NCBI RefSeq assembly: GCF_001403875.1
Contig: NZ_LN884299.1
Location: 2,170,117 to 2,234,116, forward strand
DNA length: 64,000 nt
Reading direction: 5' to 3'
DNA from: Paenibacillus ihumii
GTDB taxonomy: Bacteria; Bacillota; Bacilli; Paenibacillales; Paenibacillaceae
This document shows, in pieces, positions 60,953 through 64,000 of the stretch. How positions within the stretch are numbered: position 1 is the first letter of the stretch; each line of letters starts with the position of its first letter. Position numbers and translations under genes: made by a program. The notes beneath the pieces are model-generated. The model saw only the letters and a program-made list of their open reading frames with translations, did no database searches and was not told the origin of the DNA.

Positions 60953-61123
60953 GCAACCATAAATTTAGCGGAAATAGCTCAGGACGTCCTTTCGATCGTT
61001 CCTGATTACGTTAAATGAAAACTAGTACTTGCCCAAGATTTCGTGCGGGCTACTTACTCCCTGTTTACTTACTGCCTGGTTAGCTAGCCTGTTGTCTGGT
61101 CTACAATATGCAGGCACAGCAAA

Positions 61124-61148
61124 TACTCCTTCACGGAGTGAAGGAGTA
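61124..61148. terminator. Hairpin after the DUF4179 gene
   Basis: TACTCCTTCAC-GGA-GTGAAGGAGTA has perfect 11-base arms. It lies 32 bases after the stop at 61180 on the minus strand, with only a short T tract. Nothing else is seen between 60953 and 61179. Confidence 0.6.
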
Positions 61149-61179
61149 AGAATAAATGTATTCCTATCGAGTAGAATGT

Positions 61180-62349
61180 CTATTCAAGAATAATGACTTT
61201 GCCGTAAATAACGCCTTCTGCGTCTCTGGAAAACTGCAGGGCCCAGTTGGTTGTACCGTCCCCGCTGAAGTGAACGGCATCCGAATCCCCCGTCTGCCCT
61301 TCCGTAAACAATTCATCTGGAGAGATTGACACACTCCAGCCGTTATACTCATAATGGATGTTTCCATTGCTCTCATGGGTCACTTCTTGAACAGATTCCG
61401 GGATGACTGTACCGCCTGGAATTTTGGCTTTCAGTACCTCCATTTCGCGGAGCATTTCTGCTTCCAGATTAGCATCGGAGAGTGCTCGGTCTTCCATATA
61501 GCTCGAATTCTCCGGGATCTTCTTTGCCGCAGGTTCCGTCAGCAATTGCCGCAGATAGGCTTTACCTTTAACCGGATCCGCTTTAGTCTTATCTATAGGA
61601 AGATCAAACAGAACAGCAGCTCCATCATATTCCTTATTCGGGCTGATCTCACCGGTGCTTTCGTTATACGTAAACGCCTCATTATTATAGAAAGGAGAAC
61701 CGCTGCTAATCGCCATATAAATGCCTCTGTCCGCAAACATCTCTATTCCGTCGCATTCAATTAGCCGGTACATGATTCCGTCCAGCACGACCTCGGAATA
61801 TCCCCCGTTCATCGTTGCGATGTTGATCTGCCATGGCTTGAGACCTTTAATAAGCGGTGAGATGAAAAAGGACTCCTTGCCATAATCCGGATCACTTGCT
61901 GCGGGCATTGGAGCACCATCCTGTCTGGCTACAGATACGACGGCATAGCTTCTATCAGGATAAACATTTTGTTCCGGGCCGCTAAGCTCCTTCAATCCCG
62001 CGCCGGATACGATTCCGTGCAAGGTAAAATGATACCCTCCGGACGCCGCCGACTTGTTGATTTCAATCGCATCGCCGCTTTCAAACGCCTCGGCCACAAT
62101 ATTTTCGCCCAGGTGCTCCGCCACTTGCTTAGGACTAAAAAACTGTGCAACCGCAAAAGCCGTAACGGACATCAAGAGTGTGAAGGCAGCGGCCATTACG
62201 CCGATGGACACTCTTTTCCGGTTCATTCGCTTCATCGCCGTTCTCTCCTTATATCGATCTATAATGGCTTGGTTCAATTGCTCTTCGGGCTCCGCAGTCG
62301 AAGCTAATGCTTCTTTAAGCAGACGCTCACCGTTTTCAGTTTGCTTCAC
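61180..62349 (-). CDS. DUF4179 anti-sigma-like membrane protein
   Basis: 389 residues from a GTG overlapping the sigma factor stop as GTGA. A short cytoplasmic part (about 1-48), one membrane helix (GVMAAAFTLLMSVTAFAVAQF, about 50-70) and a large outer domain: the DUF4179 region (about 75-190, with GGYHFTLHGIVSG, SYAVVSV) and a C-terminal part rich in beta strands. This layout, together with its partner gene, marks it as the anti-sigma factor that holds the ECF sigma factor until a surface signal arrives (established for related pairs, inferred here). Confidence 0.85.
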   Translation of the reverse strand: MKQTENGERLLKEALASTAEPEEQLNQAIIDRYKERTAMKRMNRKRVSIGVMAAAFTLLMSVTAFAVAQFFSPKQVAEHLGENIVAEAFESGDAIEINKSAASGGYHFTLHGIVSGAGLKELSGPEQNVYPDRSYAVVSVARQDGAPMPAASDPDYGKESFFISPLIKGLKPWQINIATMNGGYSEVVLDGIMYRLIECDGIEMFADRGIYMAISSGSPFYNNEAFTYNESTGEISPNKEYDGAAVLFDLPIDKTKADPVKGKAYLRQLLTEPAAKKIPENSSYMEDRALSDANLEAEMLREMEVLKAKIPGGTVIPESVQEVTHESNGNIHYEYNGWSVSISPDELFTEGQTGDSDAVHFSGDGTTNWALQFSRDAEGVIYGKVIILE

Positions 62350-62870
62350 GGAGAATCGACCTCCACTAAATTTTTTATTGATTTTCTCGCTTGATGAAGC
62401 CTGCTTTTTACCGTCCCCGGCGGAATTTTTAAAACCGAGGCGATTTCATCCACAGACATTTCCGCCGTGTAGTACATATAAAGCGGTATTCGCAGCTTAT
62501 CGCTTAGTCTGTCTACGGCGTTCCGGATCATGATGCGACGTTCCCGGGACAGTACGGCTTCCTCCGGTGTTGCTTCTCCCACTGCTTGGCATTGCGTGTC
62601 CACAGCCCCGGTAAGTTCCGTCGTGGGCGCAATCCGCTGCCTCCAAGCGAGTTTCCGGCGCTGGTTCTTCCGAAGACGGATCGCTATCCCGATGAGGAAT
62701 GCTTTGGGATTTTGGCTCCTGTCAATTTTATGGGACAGCTCTAGCGCTTTAAGGAAGGTTTCCTGATAAAGATCATCGGTATCCGTCTTGTTTCCCGTAA
62801 GCTTGTAACAGAATCCGTAGAGAACCTTGCCGTGCTGTTGTATAAGATCACTTAACTCCTCGATACCCAA
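62346..62870 (-). CDS. ECF-type RNA polymerase sigma factor
   Basis: 174 residues from a TTG behind AAAGGAG. Sigma region 2 (about 8-75: GKVLYGFCYKLTGNKTDTDDLYQETFLKAL, NPKAFLIGIAIRL) and region 4 (about 112-165: VDRLSDKLRIPLYMYYTAEMSVDEIASVLKIPPGTVKSRLHQARKSI) are both complete. It is paired with a DUF4179 membrane protein downstream. I could not find a clear ECF-type GGAAC promoter ahead of it. Confidence 0.93.
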   Translation of the reverse strand: MGIEELSDLIQQHGKVLYGFCYKLTGNKTDTDDLYQETFLKALELSHKIDRSQNPKAFLIGIAIRLRKNQRRKLAWRQRIAPTTELTGAVDTQCQAVGEATPEEAVLSRERRIMIRNAVDRLSDKLRIPLYMYYTAEMSVDEIASVLKIPPGTVKSRLHQARKSIKNLVEVDSP

Positions 62871-62985
62871 TTAGCTGCTCCTTTCTGAATGGCCATTCAA
62901 CTATATATTGTCATAACTCGGCAATCGGTTCATTGTTAAGACGAATGTTCATAGCCGTGACCTTTGATTTCCTAAATTCAAATAA

Positions 62986-63020
62986 TAAAAAACCACGGAA
63001 TTGTTGCTCCGCAGTTTTTT
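62986..63020. terminator. Bidirectional terminator
   Basis: AAAAAACCACGGA pairs with TCCGCAGTTTTTT (one mismatch), 54 bases after the stop of the SUFU-like gene on the minus strand. Confidence 0.8.
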
Positions 63021-63073
63021 ATATCAGATGGATATTCACATTCAGGCATGTTACCAACTTTTTCGTCTTTCGC

Positions 63074-64000
63074 TTACCCGATAGTGGATACCACGTTGCC
63101 GTCCTGATCCTTGATATGGGTTCTAACGACTTGAATAATCAAGCCTTTATATGAAGGCAGCCGGATCTCCTCTTCCTTCGGCTGCAGCTTTTGCGAAATC
63201 TCATGAATAGCTGCCTCATCCAATTTAAGGCGAACTTCGTTCTCTTCTGTCTCGTAGCCGGTTTCCATTCCAGGCTTCAGCACTACGCTCATGTCCTGAC
63301 TGGCTAAAGTCAAATCCTTCCCTTTCAGAAGGCGGCCGCGAAGCAGCTTGCCGATCGTTCCCGCCTGCTTCGCTCCTAAGCAAAGCACAGCCGGCGTCTT
63401 GCTGAACAGACGGTTCCTTCCGGGCTCCCAAGCCAATTGATCTACAAATAAAAATCCGGTGCTCGAGCCATCCCGCTCTATGCCCCTTTGGACGGCTTCC
63501 GCGACAGCAGGAATCTGCAGGAGGGAATCCCGGGATAAATCGGTGATATACCCCGGCAGCGCTGCCTGACTGGCCTCCAATACGCCCAGCGTGCTCCACG
63601 TCTTCATCGCCTCCAGCTCATCCTCCGTGATCCCGATCATCTGCACAAATTCAACACGTCCATTAGGTGTATGAACGGGAGGAAGCTCGGGATCCTCCAT
63701 AAAAGCGAGCGCGGTCAGCTGGGTATCCGCCCCTAGACAGATCGGTCCATTGGCATCCATATAATCGCCGGAAGCGAAAATATTTCCGCTATTGAACACA
63801 TACCTTCCCATATTTTGAAGCAGGTTCAGCGCCCACATCGGGGGCTCCTCCTCGTCTTCCCCGCGCGCCACCCGAAAAGTGAGCTCAAATCCATAACCGC
63901 TATAATCAGCATCCTCCGACTCTTTCTCATAAAGCTCGGAAAATCCGAACGTCACGATATGCCAATGAGGGAACGGCTTCTCCGCTTTATAGGCGCTTAG
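63074..64000 (-). CDS. Suppressor-of-fused (SUFU) domain protein, 5' end cut by window
   Basis: At least 309 residues; the frame continues through 64000 (PFPHWHIVTFGFSELYEKE), so the start is outside the window and the GTG at 63955 is an internal Val. The visible part fits the bacterial SUFU family: WHIVTFGFSELYEKES, YGFELTFRV, PPMWALNLLQNMGRYVF, FASGDYMDANGPI and LPPVHTPNGRVEFVQMIGITEDEL. A C-terminal extension (about 190-309) has alternating strands. Bacterial SUFU proteins are often immunity-like or found with toxins, but no toxin is visible here. Function unknown. Confidence 0.88.
   Translation of the reverse strand, partial: LSAYKAEKPFPHWHIVTFGFSELYEKESEDADYSGYGFELTFRVARGEDEEEPPMWALNLLQNMGRYVFNSGNIFASGDYMDANGPICLGADTQLTALAFMEDPELPPVHTPNGRVEFVQMIGITEDELEAMKTWSTLGVLEASQAALPGYITDLSRDSLLQIPAVAEAVQRGIERDGSSTGFLFVDQLAWEPGRNRLFSKTPAVLCLGAKQAGTIGKLLRGRLLKGKDLTLASQDMSVVLKPGMETGYETEENEVRLKLDEAAIHEISQKLQPKEEEIRLPSYKGLIIQVVRTHIKDQDGNVVSTIG

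Noticed and set aside
1..64000. tRNA, rRNA, insertion sequence or prophage
   Set aside because: I found no cloverleaf-like CCA-ending genes, no rRNA signatures, no transposase with terminal repeats and no phage structural genes on reading through both strands.

Overview
The window reads as a chromosomal segment of a low-to-middle GC, spore-former-type Bacillota, most likely Paenibacillus or a close relative. This rests on the gene families seen together: a large NRPS locus, a rifampin phosphotransferase, a Vat-type acetyltransferase, a Bce-type peptide-resistance operon, a DUF4179 anti-sigma factor, YdhK/YxeA/EcsC proteins and strong AGGAGG-type ribosome sites. The genus is inference. I see no rRNA, tRNA, CRISPR array, complete insertion sequence or prophage.

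Left part (1-9.3 kb) is a mosaic of small units: the end of a LytTR/DUF3021 pair, a decayed small gene, two GNAT acetyltransferases, a MerR regulator with a textbook 19-bp-spacer operator, RarD, an ankyrin protein, NhaC, an SRPBCC protein, an HslV/proteasome-like Ntn-hydrolase candidate and a CueP-like lipoprotein.

The centre-left (9.3-25.5 kb, all minus strand) is secondary metabolism. An NRPS of 2845 residues (half-C, A, T, E, C, A, T, C) overlaps by ATGA a GT17-family glycosyltransferase, which is followed after 4 bases by a second NRPS (A, T, atypical C-like end). There is no thioesterase. By-eye specificity codes suggest a short hydrophobic peptide of the type D-X - Val/Ile - Val/Ile. 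Behind a terminator-like hairpin lies a type III PKS, methyltransferase and FAD oxidoreductase operon.

The middle (25.9-45.3 kb) holds regulator-plus-enzyme modules: MarR with a fused double nitroreductase, TetR with a second methionine aminopeptidase, a PLD-nuclease/EVE-like protein, a MarR-nitroreductase-monooxygenase operon, Vat acetyltransferase, an RCC1-repeat mini-protein, an NAD-dependent epimerase, LacI, DUF2200, a truncated SDR, rifampin phosphotransferase, a GyrI-like protein divergent from a WYL regulator, and an RpiR regulator.

The right part (45.3-64 kb) has an amino-sugar operon (PTS EIICB plus NanE) facing the RpiR gene, EcsC and YdhK proteins, GNAT/MarR, an arsR-arsB-arsC operon beside a 5'-truncated radical-SAM gene, then a large minus-strand stress block: Bce-type ATPase and permease, YxeA, a secreted M1 metallopeptidase, and an OmpR-type response regulator with its histidine kinase. 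An ECF sigma/DUF4179 anti-sigma pair and a partial suppressor-of-fused protein close the window.

Together the window looks like an accessory region for chemical warfare: it makes a peptide and a polyketide, and carries resistance to rifamycins, streptogramins, antimicrobial peptides, arsenic and probably quinone or nitro compounds. The most unusual points are the NRPS/GT17 locus, the proteasome-like orphan and the secreted peptidase inside a Bce operon.
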